Shown here: one piece after another, positions 51,201 through 58,058 of the stretch
Layout of the letters: the number at the start of each line of letters is the position of its first letter
How positions within the stretch are numbered: the first letter of the stretch is position 1
Assembly: GCA_017161305.1 (NCBI GenBank)
Contig: CP031518.1
Span: forward strand, 124,001-188,000
From: Treponema ruminis
Lineage (GTDB): Bacteria > Spirochaetota > Spirochaetia > Treponematales > Treponemataceae
Length of the DNA stretch: 64,000 bases
Direction: 5' to 3'
The notes under the pieces: model-generated
Seen by the model: the letters and a program-made list of their open reading frames with translations, nothing else
What the model was told of the DNA's origin: nothing
Databases searched by the model: none
Position numbers and translations under genes: made by a program

Positions 51201-51458
51201 ATTGTCCGCTGGAAGCTTGCAGATACGGTTCACGTCAGCGAAGATTATCTCACACGAATTTTCCACAAGGAAATCGGCCTTAGTTTGTGGGAATATCTTA
51301 ACCGCTACCGAATTTACATCGCAACAAAAATGCTCCTCGAAACCAACGATACAATCTACGAAATCGCAGAAAATTCAGGTTTCCAGGACCAGGCATATTT
51401 CTGTCGCGTCTTCAAAAAAATCTATGGCATACCGCCAGGAAAAATCCGCTCAAAATAA
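48264..51458 (+). CDS. Composite regulator: LacI-type sensor, degenerate kinase core, AraC domain
   Basis: A 1064-residue transcription regulator. Residues 8-295 form a LacI/PBP1 sugar-binding fold (GFILSTIYNGSALKLWHKI, GASDLMTFAAVNYLKKRGVRIPKDLLVGGFNDT). About 430-545 is GAF-like. Residues 560-630 resemble a histidine-kinase dimerization helix, but the H-box reads FANVGSDLCDPL, with no His. 635-745 keeps only traces of an ATPase domain. 840-950 resembles a receiver without the phospho-Asp. The C-terminus (about 965-1060) is an AraC helix-turn-helix pair (LADTVHVSEDYLTRIFHKEIG, IAENSGFQDQAYFCRVFKKIYG). It likely senses a sugar directly and drives the neighbouring uxaB and ABC genes. TATAAA/TAAAAT lies 6-8 nt before ATG, with no Shine-Dalgarno. 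Confidence 0.85.
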   Translation: MQNFQNGRRIGFILSTIYNGSALKLWHKIVSRASQDKGAFFVFPGGKLSSEKSNDCLRNSVYELANPSNIDGLVSWASSISGSVSLQDVEEFHNRFNQIPVVTIGQKFHGKPCSEFDAYSGMKELVLHFIKTHGVERIAFLRGPQTHTSAEDRFRGFKDALAETGLLNDENQNLITDAMSWTDGEKAMVQLCEERNLVPGKDFKAIIGASDLMTFAAVNYLKKRGVRIPKDLLVGGFNDTDESRISVPSFSTVHMPTAELGVEAYEKLSNILNGMLGVSDTKLSAYPVVRESCGCNRAKIWNSAESKYKIRSEAQFREEIFKIFHMNPEQANLDPMLRALFDNDKPKFYELFSQWITKYFEEGGESLTVFAFLSALRGITDLSPEYIEKVIRHVIVSIPRIQERVLIQEQFEANKVNMVVSALKNELLSVYDRPKLITVLKKYLDKIGIRTFALVLHEDENYSNYIGGYNSTDEARTEPVKFQRGNLVPDKYASDFASGTFIVQPLFDDEHAYGYIICGYAKCHGIVYEDLRSSVSSALQSITFFENTNEARKIAEQAEFAKTEFFANVGSDLCDPLKNLSSKVQQMEDNIEKGVIDKEILAEQLLFLRSQINAQLQKTETLVDLTRSQVDDLPMNKKLFEIRQVLPGSIAANLNQEYPLLFGDAERLKRALQTIFDYAEKIPCISEKIDGIHIEFYSSRFDWHKPELLLAEKIILLQFGEVEKSNSYAEVTLPWPNLAGLPPENHDVTKSKLYCFTESLPKAKFELDPKYLFEEGYLEADFDNAVFYWEPDTAPIDEWIKIYGLRKKDSVFRAPLVCYSHNLVGHNFTDILEQKIRAQRSAPVLFVNTKHTHYGTWATESNTVTVSSMDEFDDILSEITPSLIVFEKVDEESIRRIRQNQKTVLVPIIVLPDTVETDEEIELLCSHPRIILCNRGAAESEQFNDRIKAILAGDEILPPHTGALVKKAILYLNRNASKQIVRWKLADTVHVSEDYLTRIFHKEIGLSLWEYLNRYRIYIATKMLLETNDTIYEIAENSGFQDQAYFCRVFKKIYGIPPGKIRSK

Positions 51459-51479
51459 TAGTGGGAAACTCCAAAAACT

Positions 51480-51537
51480 TTGCATTTTAGAAGCTTCCAT
51501 AACTATAATATGTTCGGTTTTGTCCAATAAGACAAAA
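51480..51537 (+). promoter_or_regulatory. Promoter and inverted repeat before the ABC importer
   Basis: TTGCAT (51480-51485), 18 bp, TATAAT (51504-51509), then TTTTGTC-caataa-GACAAAA (51518-51537) just past the expected start, a likely operator or transcript hairpin. Confidence 0.5.
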
Positions 51538-51582
51538 GTATATTTAATTTCTAATTGACGCTTTCCGCGTTATTATTGTCTC

Positions 51583-52551
51583 ATGAGGTTAGGTATGAAC
51601 GCACACGAAACTAATGTTTTAAATGCACCGAAGAAAGATCTCTGGAAGAACATCAAGAGACACTTCTCGGTTTATGCACTTCTCGTCATTCCAGTCGTGT
51701 ACTATGCGATTATGAAGTATGGTCCGATTGTTAATGGTCCGATTGTTAATGGTCAGATTGCTTTTAAAGATTTTGAGCCAGTTGACGGAGTTTGGGGCAG
51801 TGTCTGGGTAGGATTTAAAAACTTCAGCACATTCATCCATTCGTTCTATTTTGGCGAACTTATGAGAAACACAATTCTTTACAGCTTGGCTAAGCTCTGT
51901 GTTTCAGTTCCTCTTTCTATCATCTTGTCAGTTGCCCTGTATGAATGTACGCATAATGCCCTTCGTCGTATCGTTCAGACTTTAGCTTATCTCCCACACT
52001 TCCTTTCCTGGGTTATCATGTACGGTATTCTCCTTATTTTGTTTGCGAAAGGTGACGGTCTTGTTAACCAGGTAATCGAAAGTGTCGGAGGTACATCTGT
52101 AGACTTCCTTACAAACACAAAAGTGTTCCCTGTTATGGTCGTCCTTTCTGACGCATGGAAGGAAATGGGTTGGGCCGCAATCATCTTCATCGCTGCCCTC
52201 ATGGGTATCGACCCGTCTTTGTTTGAGGCTGCTATGGTAGAAGGTGCTTCTGCCGTTCAGCGCGTATGGTACATCACCATCCCTTCAATCAAACCAGTCA
52301 TCGTTACTGTAGTCCTTCTTAAACTCGGTACAGTTCTTGATGCCGGATTTAACCAGATGTTCATGTTGTATTCTCCAGCTGTTTATTCAGTTGCTGACAT
52401 CATCGATACATGGGTTTACCGTCAGGGTCTTCTTGAATTCCAGTTCGCCCTTGCAACTGCTGTTGGTATCTTTAAAGGCGTAATCGGCATGATGCTCGTT
52501 ATGGTTTCTAACAAAGTCGTCAAGAAATTGACTGAATCTTCTCTCTTGTAA
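51583..52551 (+). CDS. Carbohydrate ABC importer permease 1 (LplB/UgpA type)
   Basis: A 322-residue inner-membrane permease with six helices and the EAA loop near residues 205-225 (GIDPSLFEAAMVEGASAVQRVWYITIPSI). The region after the first helix reads KYGPIVNGPIVNGQIAFKDF: a 15-bp tandem duplication (51721-51735 and 51736-51750) adds five residues to a segment that is normally short. A second ATG at 51595 has GAGGTTAGGT before it and is an equally good start. Permease 2 and the binding protein follow. No ATPase gene is present, so a shared MsmK/UgpC-type ATPase elsewhere is needed. Confidence 0.92.
   Translation: MRLGMNAHETNVLNAPKKDLWKNIKRHFSVYALLVIPVVYYAIMKYGPIVNGPIVNGQIAFKDFEPVDGVWGSVWVGFKNFSTFIHSFYFGELMRNTILYSLAKLCVSVPLSIILSVALYECTHNALRRIVQTLAYLPHFLSWVIMYGILLILFAKGDGLVNQVIESVGGTSVDFLTNTKVFPVMVVLSDAWKEMGWAAIIFIAALMGIDPSLFEAAMVEGASAVQRVWYITIPSIKPVIVTVVLLKLGTVLDAGFNQMFMLYSPAVYSVADIIDTWVYRQGLLEFQFALATAVGIFKGVIGMMLVMVSNKVVKKLTESSLL
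51721..51755 (+). repeat. 15-bp tandem duplication in permease 1
   Basis: GGTCCGATTGTTAAT occurs twice in a row, with a partial third unit (GGTCAGATTG), all in frame. Confidence 0.85.
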
Positions 52552-52568
52552 TTTGTTGAGGTGCTAAA

Positions 52569-53462
52569 ATGGAAAAACCAAAGACAGTAAAATTAACATC
52601 AGGCGACAGAGCTTTCTACACAGGCGTAAACTTCTTTCTTGTTTTCATCGGTGTAATCATCGCTATCCCTATCATCAGTACAATTTCATCTTCTGTAACT
52701 CCAAACGGTTACATTGGGTCGACTTTTGACAAATTCATTCTTATGCCATGGAAGTGGGACGCTTCTGCTTACAAGGCATTGCTCGGAAACAACGGATTTA
52801 CCCTTGCTTTCTGGAACTCAATCAAAATCATGCTTTTCGGTGTTGTGACATCTTTGTCGCTCACAGTTCCGATGGCTTACTGTATGTCTGTTCAAGACTT
52901 GCCAGGCCGCAAAATCTTGAACTACTTCGTTTTGATTCCATATTTGTTCAACATCGGCGTTATCCCAACGTTCCTTGTTGTTACAAACCTTCACCTTACG
53001 AACCACTTGTGTTCAATCTTCTTGCCAGGTGCAATCGGTACTTACAACTGTCTGATTATGCGCGGCTTCTTCGAGGGAATCCCAGAATCTCTTAAAGAAT
53101 CGGCTCGAATTGACGGTGCGGCAGAATGGTATGTTCTTATTTCAATCATTCTTCCATTGTCAAAACCAATCATCATGACAATCGGTTTGTACTATGCAGT
53201 TGGTTACTGGAATGACTTCATGCACGCCCTCCTTTACTTAACAGAGGCTTACTTGCAGCCACTTCCAATCCTCACTCGAAACATCCTTCTCGGTGCTTCA
53301 ATGAGCGAAACTTTGGATACTGGTACAGCTTTCGGTGCGGCTTCAATTGCATCAATCAAGGCAGCTTGTGTATTCCTTTCTGCTATTCCGATGATGCTCG
53401 CTTATCCGTTCATCCAGAAATACTTTACAAAAGGTACAATGCTTGGTTCTGTTAAGGGCTAA
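52569..53462 (+). CDS. Carbohydrate ABC importer permease 2 (LplC/YtcP type)
   Basis: A 297-residue permease with six helices and the EAA loop GIPESLKESARIDGAAEWYVLISIILPLSKP near residues 175-205. It is of the YtcP/LplC type, found with lipoprotein binding proteins for oligosaccharides such as unsaturated or methylated uronides and xylan or pectin fragments. GAGG lies 8 nt before ATG, and only 17 bp separate it from permease 1. Confidence 0.93.
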   Translation: MEKPKTVKLTSGDRAFYTGVNFFLVFIGVIIAIPIISTISSSVTPNGYIGSTFDKFILMPWKWDASAYKALLGNNGFTLAFWNSIKIMLFGVVTSLSLTVPMAYCMSVQDLPGRKILNYFVLIPYLFNIGVIPTFLVVTNLHLTNHLCSIFLPGAIGTYNCLIMRGFFEGIPESLKESARIDGAAEWYVLISIILPLSKPIIMTIGLYYAVGYWNDFMHALLYLTEAYLQPLPILTRNILLGASMSETLDTGTAFGAASIASIKAACVFLSAIPMMLAYPFIQKYFTKGTMLGSVKG

Positions 53463-53515
53463 GTTTTAATAAATCAAAATGAATTCATATGCTTTCAAAT
53501 AATAAGGAGGAAAGA

Positions 53516-55072
53516 ATGAAGAAGTTAATGAAAGGAGTTGTTGCTTCACTTGCAGCACTCGCAGCATTGGCTATGGTATCATGCGGCTCAAAAAAGAGCA
53601 GCGCAGTAGACATTGAGCTTTGGTATGGTGCAGCAGCATCAGAAGCAGGTCCAATCCCAGCTGACTGGTCTGGCTACCAGATTATTAAAGAGAAGCTCAA
53701 CATCAATCTTAAGCTTACAAACTTGCCGTCATCAGAAGCAGATCAAAACACAAAGATCAACGCTGCTGGTGCTGCAAACACATTGCCTGATATTTTCATG
53801 GTTTCAAACGAAGTTTACTCAACTCTCGTTTCAAAAAGATTGCTTGCTCCGGTTGACGCAATGTATGCAAAAATGCCAAACCGCACAGCAAAATTGTACG
53901 ATGCTGATTCACGCGCATTCACAACAATCGACGGACATTCTTATGCACTCGCTCAGCCGGGTTCAATTGTCCGCAACGAAGGTGTTCTTATCCGCAAAGA
54001 CTGGCTCGACAAACTCGGACTTTCAGTTCCAAAAACAACAGACGAATTCATGGCTGTAATGAAAGCTTTCACAGAGAAAGACCCAGACGGAAACGGCAAG
54101 AATGACACATACGGATACGGTGCATTCCTTGAAGTTTCTGCTCCAAACGAAGGTCTCGGCCGCCGTCTTGACCCAATCTTCGGTGCATTCGGCGTAGCTG
54201 GTACATGGGATCTCTCATCTGCTGCAACAGCTGGTCTTAACCTCTACAAACCAGAGTACTATGACGCAATGGTTTACACAAAACAGATGGTTGACGCTGG
54301 TGTAATGGATCCAAACTGGTTGGCTTACAAAAAAGACGACTTCCGTGCTGCTTGGAAACAGGGACGCTTTGGTATCATGCGTGAGCAGAACGCTGCTTAT
54401 GCAAACGAAGGAAACTACAAACCATTCGATAACAACTTCCCAGAAGGCGAATGGATTGTTGTTGAGCCACCTGTAGGACCAAAAGGCAAATCTTCAGCTG
54501 GTACATATTCACAGGCTTACCGCATGTATGCAGTTTCTGCAAAGGCTGCTAAAGAAGGCAAGATGGACAAAATCGCAGAGCTCCTTGAATGGATGTCTTC
54601 TGACGAAGGTTACTATCTCCTCGGTTGGGGTAAAGAAGGTGAGAACTATATCTTGAACAATGGCGTTCCAACAACAAAAGGTTTGGCTGACCCATCAAAA
54701 GGTTACACAGAGTCTGCTATGATTCCGCTCACACAGCTCCGCAACATGGTTTACTACAACGGCGACATCGAGTTGGCTTCACGCTACCCAACATGGTACT
54801 CAAAGAACGGCAAAGAGATGTCTGCTCTTAAGACTCTCCGCGAAATGCAGGCTAAAGCTTGGACAGCTTGTATCGGTCAGGACAAAATGCCAAAACCAAA
54901 CGCAGACGTAAAACGATTCTACGAGCAGGGCGTTGTTGAGTTCATGACTGGAAACCGCGCACTCAACCCAACAGAATGGCAGAAATTCCTCGACGAGTTC
55001 AACAAAATCGGCGGTAAAGAATGGAATGATGCTGGTGTTCAGCTCGCTAAAGAAAAGAACTTCATAAAATAA
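53516..55072 (+). CDS. Extracellular sugar-binding lipoprotein of the ABC importer
   Basis: A 518-residue solute-binding protein (LipO/YtcQ type). The signal peptide ends with MVSC (Cys23). The mature part has the cluster-B fold of oligosaccharide binders: IELWYGAAASEAGPIPADWSGYQIIKEKLNINLKL, then PDIFMVSNEVYSTLVSKRLLAPVD and DGHSYALAQPG. A DPDGNGKNDTYG stretch near residue 190 is a calcium-loop type motif common in this group. It starts at ATG 53516, with GGAGG 6 nt upstream; the longer frame start lacks a site. High use of favoured codons suggests strong expression. Ends with a strong terminator. Confidence 0.94.
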   Translation: MKKLMKGVVASLAALAALAMVSCGSKKSSAVDIELWYGAAASEAGPIPADWSGYQIIKEKLNINLKLTNLPSSEADQNTKINAAGAANTLPDIFMVSNEVYSTLVSKRLLAPVDAMYAKMPNRTAKLYDADSRAFTTIDGHSYALAQPGSIVRNEGVLIRKDWLDKLGLSVPKTTDEFMAVMKAFTEKDPDGNGKNDTYGYGAFLEVSAPNEGLGRRLDPIFGAFGVAGTWDLSSAATAGLNLYKPEYYDAMVYTKQMVDAGVMDPNWLAYKKDDFRAAWKQGRFGIMREQNAAYANEGNYKPFDNNFPEGEWIVVEPPVGPKGKSSAGTYSQAYRMYAVSAKAAKEGKMDKIAELLEWMSSDEGYYLLGWGKEGENYILNNGVPTTKGLADPSKGYTESAMIPLTQLRNMVYYNGDIELASRYPTWYSKNGKEMSALKTLREMQAKAWTACIGQDKMPKPNADVKRFYEQGVVEFMTGNRALNPTEWQKFLDEFNKIGGKEWNDAGVQLAKEKNFIK

Positions 55073-55094
55073 AATTAAATAGCAAAACATCTTG

Positions 55095-55122
55095 ACCTTC
55101 GGGCTTGCCCGAAGGTTTTTTT
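55095..55122. terminator. Terminator of the ABC importer operon
   Basis: A perfect 10-bp stem, ACCTTCGGGC / GCCCGAAGGT, with a 2-nt central gap and a T-run. It overlaps the end of the converging Nif11-type gene. Confidence 0.88.
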
Positions 55123-55672
55123 ATGCCTGGAGGGAAGACCAGTCAAAACAGTCCTTGCCCTCATAAACGTTTACACCGGCTTTATAGCCAATGAAAAATC
55201 CTGCTGCAGCTCCAAGACTTGCTCCAGCGATTAAGCCGGCAGAACCGCCTGCAGGGCCTCCCATAAAGAATCCGGTTACACCACCGGCCAGGGCGCCAAC
55301 TACGAGACCGGGAACCGCACCCAATAAGCCTCCGACTATTCCTGCGCCAATTTTTTTCCAGTTGAGGCCAAAAAGTCCGGCTGCTGAAACCATATCAAGT
55401 TCTTCTTCAGAAAGTTCAACCGCGCCTTCGGTCATTTCGCCTTTTGTTGCCGCTTCAAACTGACTCATAACGAAGTCCATCTGTTTAATGGCTTCTTCAA
55501 CGTCAAGCTGGGGATAAAATTTCTTGCAGTTTTCAAAGGCTTCTCTTGGTGTGCTGGCTGCGTCAAAGATGCCCTCGACCTTTTCAATGTCGAATTTTGC
55601 CGTAGCTTTTTCTATGTCTTCTGCAGAAACTCCGTTTTTTGCAAGTACGCTTTTGAATTCTTCGTTTGTCAT
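55121..55672 (-). CDS. Nif11-type leader protein with glycine-zipper core
   Basis: A 183-residue protein with the look of a Nif11-class RiPP or bacteriocin precursor. Residues 1-75 are a helical leader (MTNEEFKSVLAKNGVSAEDIEKA...), and residues 87-99 (ELSEEELDMVSAAG) match the conserved end of Nif11 leaders, where cleavage after Gly is usual. The remaining 84 residues are hydrophobic and very Gly/Ala-rich with GxxxG spacing (GAGIVGGLLGAVPGLVVGALAGG), ending in DCFDWSSLQA with a single Cys. Such a core could insert in membranes. No modifying enzyme, peptidase or exporter gene is adjacent. AAGGAGA lies 6 nt before ATG. It could instead be a glycine-zipper envelope protein, but the leader-like front argues for a secreted peptide. 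Confidence 0.7.
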   Translation of the reverse strand: MTNEEFKSVLAKNGVSAEDIEKATAKFDIEKVEGIFDAASTPREAFENCKKFYPQLDVEEAIKQMDFVMSQFEAATKGEMTEGAVELSEEELDMVSAAGLFGLNWKKIGAGIVGGLLGAVPGLVVGALAGGVTGFFMGGPAGGSAGLIAGASLGAAAGFFIGYKAGVNVYEGKDCFDWSSLQA

Positions 55673-55739
55673 AGATGTCTCCTTACTTATTTATACGAAG
55701 GAAATTCGGAAAGGGCTAAAAATATTTTGATTGAAAACT

Positions 55740-55850
55740 TGTGGATAAATGCCTGAGTTTTCCACAAAAAGTCCACAAAATGTGCAAAACTTGTGGGAAA
55801 GTGGGGAAAATTTGTTAAAAACTTTGTGGAATTCTGCTGACTTTTCCACA
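55740..55850. promoter_or_regulatory. Cluster of DnaA-box-like sequences
   Basis: One perfect box (TTATCCACA, minus strand, 55740-55748), two TTTTCCACA boxes (55758-55766 and 55842-55850), and weaker ones at 55769-55777, 55792-55800 and 55825-55833, all within 111 bp. An AT-rich stretch follows. No dnaA or dnaN gene is in the window. Confidence 0.55.
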
Positions 55851-55899
55851 ATTTGTCGACAAAAATTTTCCTTCCATATACAATTTTGCTTTTTTGAGA

Positions 55900-55905
55900 T
55901 ATAAT
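55900..55905 (+). promoter_or_regulatory. -10 box of the TrmH-family gene (leaderless)
   Basis: TATAAT, 8 nt from ATG 55914; no Shine-Dalgarno beyond a CTCCTT of the wrong sense. Confidence 0.55.
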
Positions 55906-55913
55906 AACTCCTT

Positions 55914-56699
55914 ATGAAGAATGACATTAGAAATGAACTCGCCGTATGCGGCTTTGAGGCAGTAAAAGCACTTGTTAAATGCAATCCCCAGAAAATTACG
56001 CGTTTTTATTACACACGCGACCGAATGATGGATTTTAAGGATTTGTTCAAATCTCTGGCGGAGCGAAAGGTTCCCTACAACAATATTCCTGAAGGAGAAC
56101 TTCAAAAACTCAGCGGCACGCCACATCACCAGGGCGTTGTCGCAATGATCCGTAACGAGGAAATTCCCCACCTCAACACTGAAATTACAGACGAATGGCT
56201 CCACAAGAAGGAAAGCGCGATTCTGCTTGACCGGGTAGGAAACGCAAACAACCTGGGTGCAATAGTGCGCAGCGCGGCATTTTTTGGCTTTAAGAACATC
56301 GTTATTCCGCGTGACGAGGCTCAATCTTCGATTACGACAAGTTCTTACCGCGTAGCTCAGGGCGGCATGGAATACGTCAATGTTTATTCGATTCAGTCGA
56401 TTGAAAAACTTCTAGCCTCAATGAAGGGCAAAATGATTCGCTTTGGAACGGACGTGCGGGGCAAAACTCCAATCGAAAAGATTCCGGAGCTTTGCAATGA
56501 AAAGAAAAAGCCTGCCCTGATTGTTCTGGGCAACGAAGAGCACGGAATTTCCAGAATCGTGCGCGACAACTGTGACGAGCTTGTAACGATTCCTTTCTGT
56601 GGAAATCCCGAGCAGGGGCAGGTGCAGCCGATTGAGAGCCTGAATGTGGCGCAGGCTGCAGCGATTGTTTTGTATGAATGCAGGAGATTAACTAGATAA
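55914..56699 (+). CDS. TrmH/SpoU-family RNA 2'-O-methyltransferase (RlmB-like)
   Basis: A SAM-dependent methylase with the trefoil-knot SPOUT fold, acting on rRNA or tRNA ribose. The 261-residue product has an N-terminal substrate-binding domain (CGFEAVKALVKCNPQKITRFYYT) and the three family motifs: DRVGNANNLGAIVRSAAFFG (about 110-130), LIVLGNEEHGISR (about 200), and PIESLNVAQAAAIVLYE (about 240). HHQGVVAM matches RlmB/TrmH-type proteins. The exact target is not readable. Confidence 0.9.
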   Translation: MKNDIRNELAVCGFEAVKALVKCNPQKITRFYYTRDRMMDFKDLFKSLAERKVPYNNIPEGELQKLSGTPHHQGVVAMIRNEEIPHLNTEITDEWLHKKESAILLDRVGNANNLGAIVRSAAFFGFKNIVIPRDEAQSSITTSSYRVAQGGMEYVNVYSIQSIEKLLASMKGKMIRFGTDVRGKTPIEKIPELCNEKKKPALIVLGNEEHGISRIVRDNCDELVTIPFCGNPEQGQVQPIESLNVAQAAAIVLYECRRLTR

Positions 56700-56733
56700 G
56701 TTAAATGTCGGTTTTTGAACTTGCCGGATATTG

Positions 56734-56889
56734 CAAAAAACGGCGCAAAGGAGTGAAACGGCTTACGAAAACACTCGTTTTGTGCTGCCGCGTGAGCGGC
56801 AAACGTATATAGTTACAAGCACAAAACGCGTGTAGCAGGCTAGCCTGCGGTTTCGCTAAGCCGTTATCACGACTGGGAGCCGCTTTTTG
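56734..56889. repeat. Long branched inverted repeat between convergent genes
   Basis: Arms 56753-56786 and 56818-56870 pair as AACGGCTTA...CGAAA...ACAC...CGTTTTGTGCT; the right arm carries an extra GCAGGCTAGCCTGC hairpin, and the tip holds GCCGC-gtga-GCGGC. Outer AAAAACGGC / GCCGCTTTTT ends make it terminator-like. Confidence 0.6.
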
Positions 56890-56916
56890 ATACAGCCTGT
56901 AATTTTCAAAACACGA

Positions 56917-57945
56917 CTAGCGATTCATTTCGGATTGTTTGCCGGTTGATTGATGGGCGGCGATTATTGAGCTGATTTCGTTGAAGTCGGAAAGGGGGAG
57001 GTCGCCGAAGATTGTGTTTTTGGTGGCACATGTGGCGTTTCCGAATTCTACGGCTTTTTGCGGATCGTTGTATTTGAGCAGGGCGAACAAAACGCCTGCA
57101 CAGTATGCGTCGCCACTTCCGATTCGGTCAACTACGTCGATGTCCTTGTATGGCTCTTCCGTGTAGAATTTATCTTCCTTTTTAGAATAAACCAGCGATG
57201 TGAAAGAATGAACTTTCGGGCTGATTACTTCGCGCATTGACGAAGCGATGAATTGGATGTTTGGGAAGTCCTTGCAGAATTCGCGGTGCATGTCTTGAAG
57301 GGAGCCGGTTTTCTGGAACATGCGGCGGCAGCTTTCTTCGGAGATGAAGAGGATGTCCACGAAAGGCAGAATCTGCTTGATTGTGCTGCGGGCTGTTTCT
57401 TCGTCCCAGAGGTTTGCCCGGTAGTTTACGTCAAAGGCGATTTTTGTTCCTGTCGCCTTGAATTTTTTAATCATTTCGATTGCGAGCTTTCTGGTGTTTT
57501 CGCAGAGGGCCAGGGTAATTCCAGAAGTGTAGAACATCTTTGTCTTGCCGTAAATGTCTTCCGGGATTTCTGACGGTGAAATCTTTGTGATTGAAGAGAA
57601 TTTTCGGTCGTAAACAACGGTCGGCTTTCGCGGGTAGGCTCCGTTTTCGTAATAGTAGATTCCAACGCGGGCTTCTGGCGAGTCGTCAAAAATGATGTAG
57701 TCATCGCTCACGCTTGAAGCACGGATTCGGTTTTTGATGAAAGTTCCCAGCTGATTTTTTGGCAGTCTTGTGACTACGCCTGTGCGCAAGCCCAAAAGTG
57801 AGACTCCGGAAGCAACGTTAAGTTCCGCTCCTCCCGCATGTTTTTTGAAAGAATCGCTTTTGCTGATGAGTTCATTCACTCCAGGTGAAAGACGAAGCAT
57901 GATTTCGCCAAATGTAATCAAATCAAATTCTTTGCAGTTTTCCAT
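56917..57945 (-). CDS. kdgK: 2-keto-3-deoxygluconate kinase (PfkB family)
   Basis: Phosphorylates 2-keto-3-deoxygluconate, the joint step of galacturonate and glucuronate breakdown before aldolase cleavage. The 342-residue PfkB kinase starts FDLITFGEIMLRLSPG, has the HAGGAELNVASGVSLLG motif that is typical of KDG kinases, and ends with VVDRIGSGDAYCAGVLFAL, where Asp of GSGD is the catalytic base. The usual DTTGAGD is replaced by DRIGSGD, also common in KdgK. AAGGAG lies 6 nt before ATG. It fits the nearby uxaB gene. Other PfkB sugar kinases are possible. Confidence 0.86.
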   Translation of the reverse strand: MENCKEFDLITFGEIMLRLSPGVNELISKSDSFKKHAGGAELNVASGVSLLGLRTGVVTRLPKNQLGTFIKNRIRASSVSDDYIIFDDSPEARVGIYYYENGAYPRKPTVVYDRKFSSITKISPSEIPEDIYGKTKMFYTSGITLALCENTRKLAIEMIKKFKATGTKIAFDVNYRANLWDEETARSTIKQILPFVDILFISEESCRRMFQKTGSLQDMHREFCKDFPNIQFIASSMREVISPKVHSFTSLVYSKKEDKFYTEEPYKDIDVVDRIGSGDAYCAGVLFALLKYNDPQKAVEFGNATCATKNTIFGDLPLSDFNEISSIIAAHQSTGKQSEMNR

Positions 57946-58046
57946 ATAAGTCTCCTTTTAACTCCCGATTATATTTTAGCCTCTTCAAGACCCGCAAACA
58001 ATGTAAATGATTGCCTTGAATTATTAAAAAAACGCCTTTATTTTCC

Positions 58047-58052
58047 GATAAT
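58047..58052 (+). promoter_or_regulatory. -10 box of the GerMN gene (leaderless)
   Basis: GATAAT, 6 nt from ATG 58059; no Shine-Dalgarno. Confidence 0.5.
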
Positions 58053-58058
58053 TAAGAT

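Noticed and set aside
55740-55860. Calling the DnaA-box cluster the replication origin
   Set aside because: No dnaA, dnaN or rpmH nearby and skew cannot be judged from one window; kept only as a DnaA-related site.
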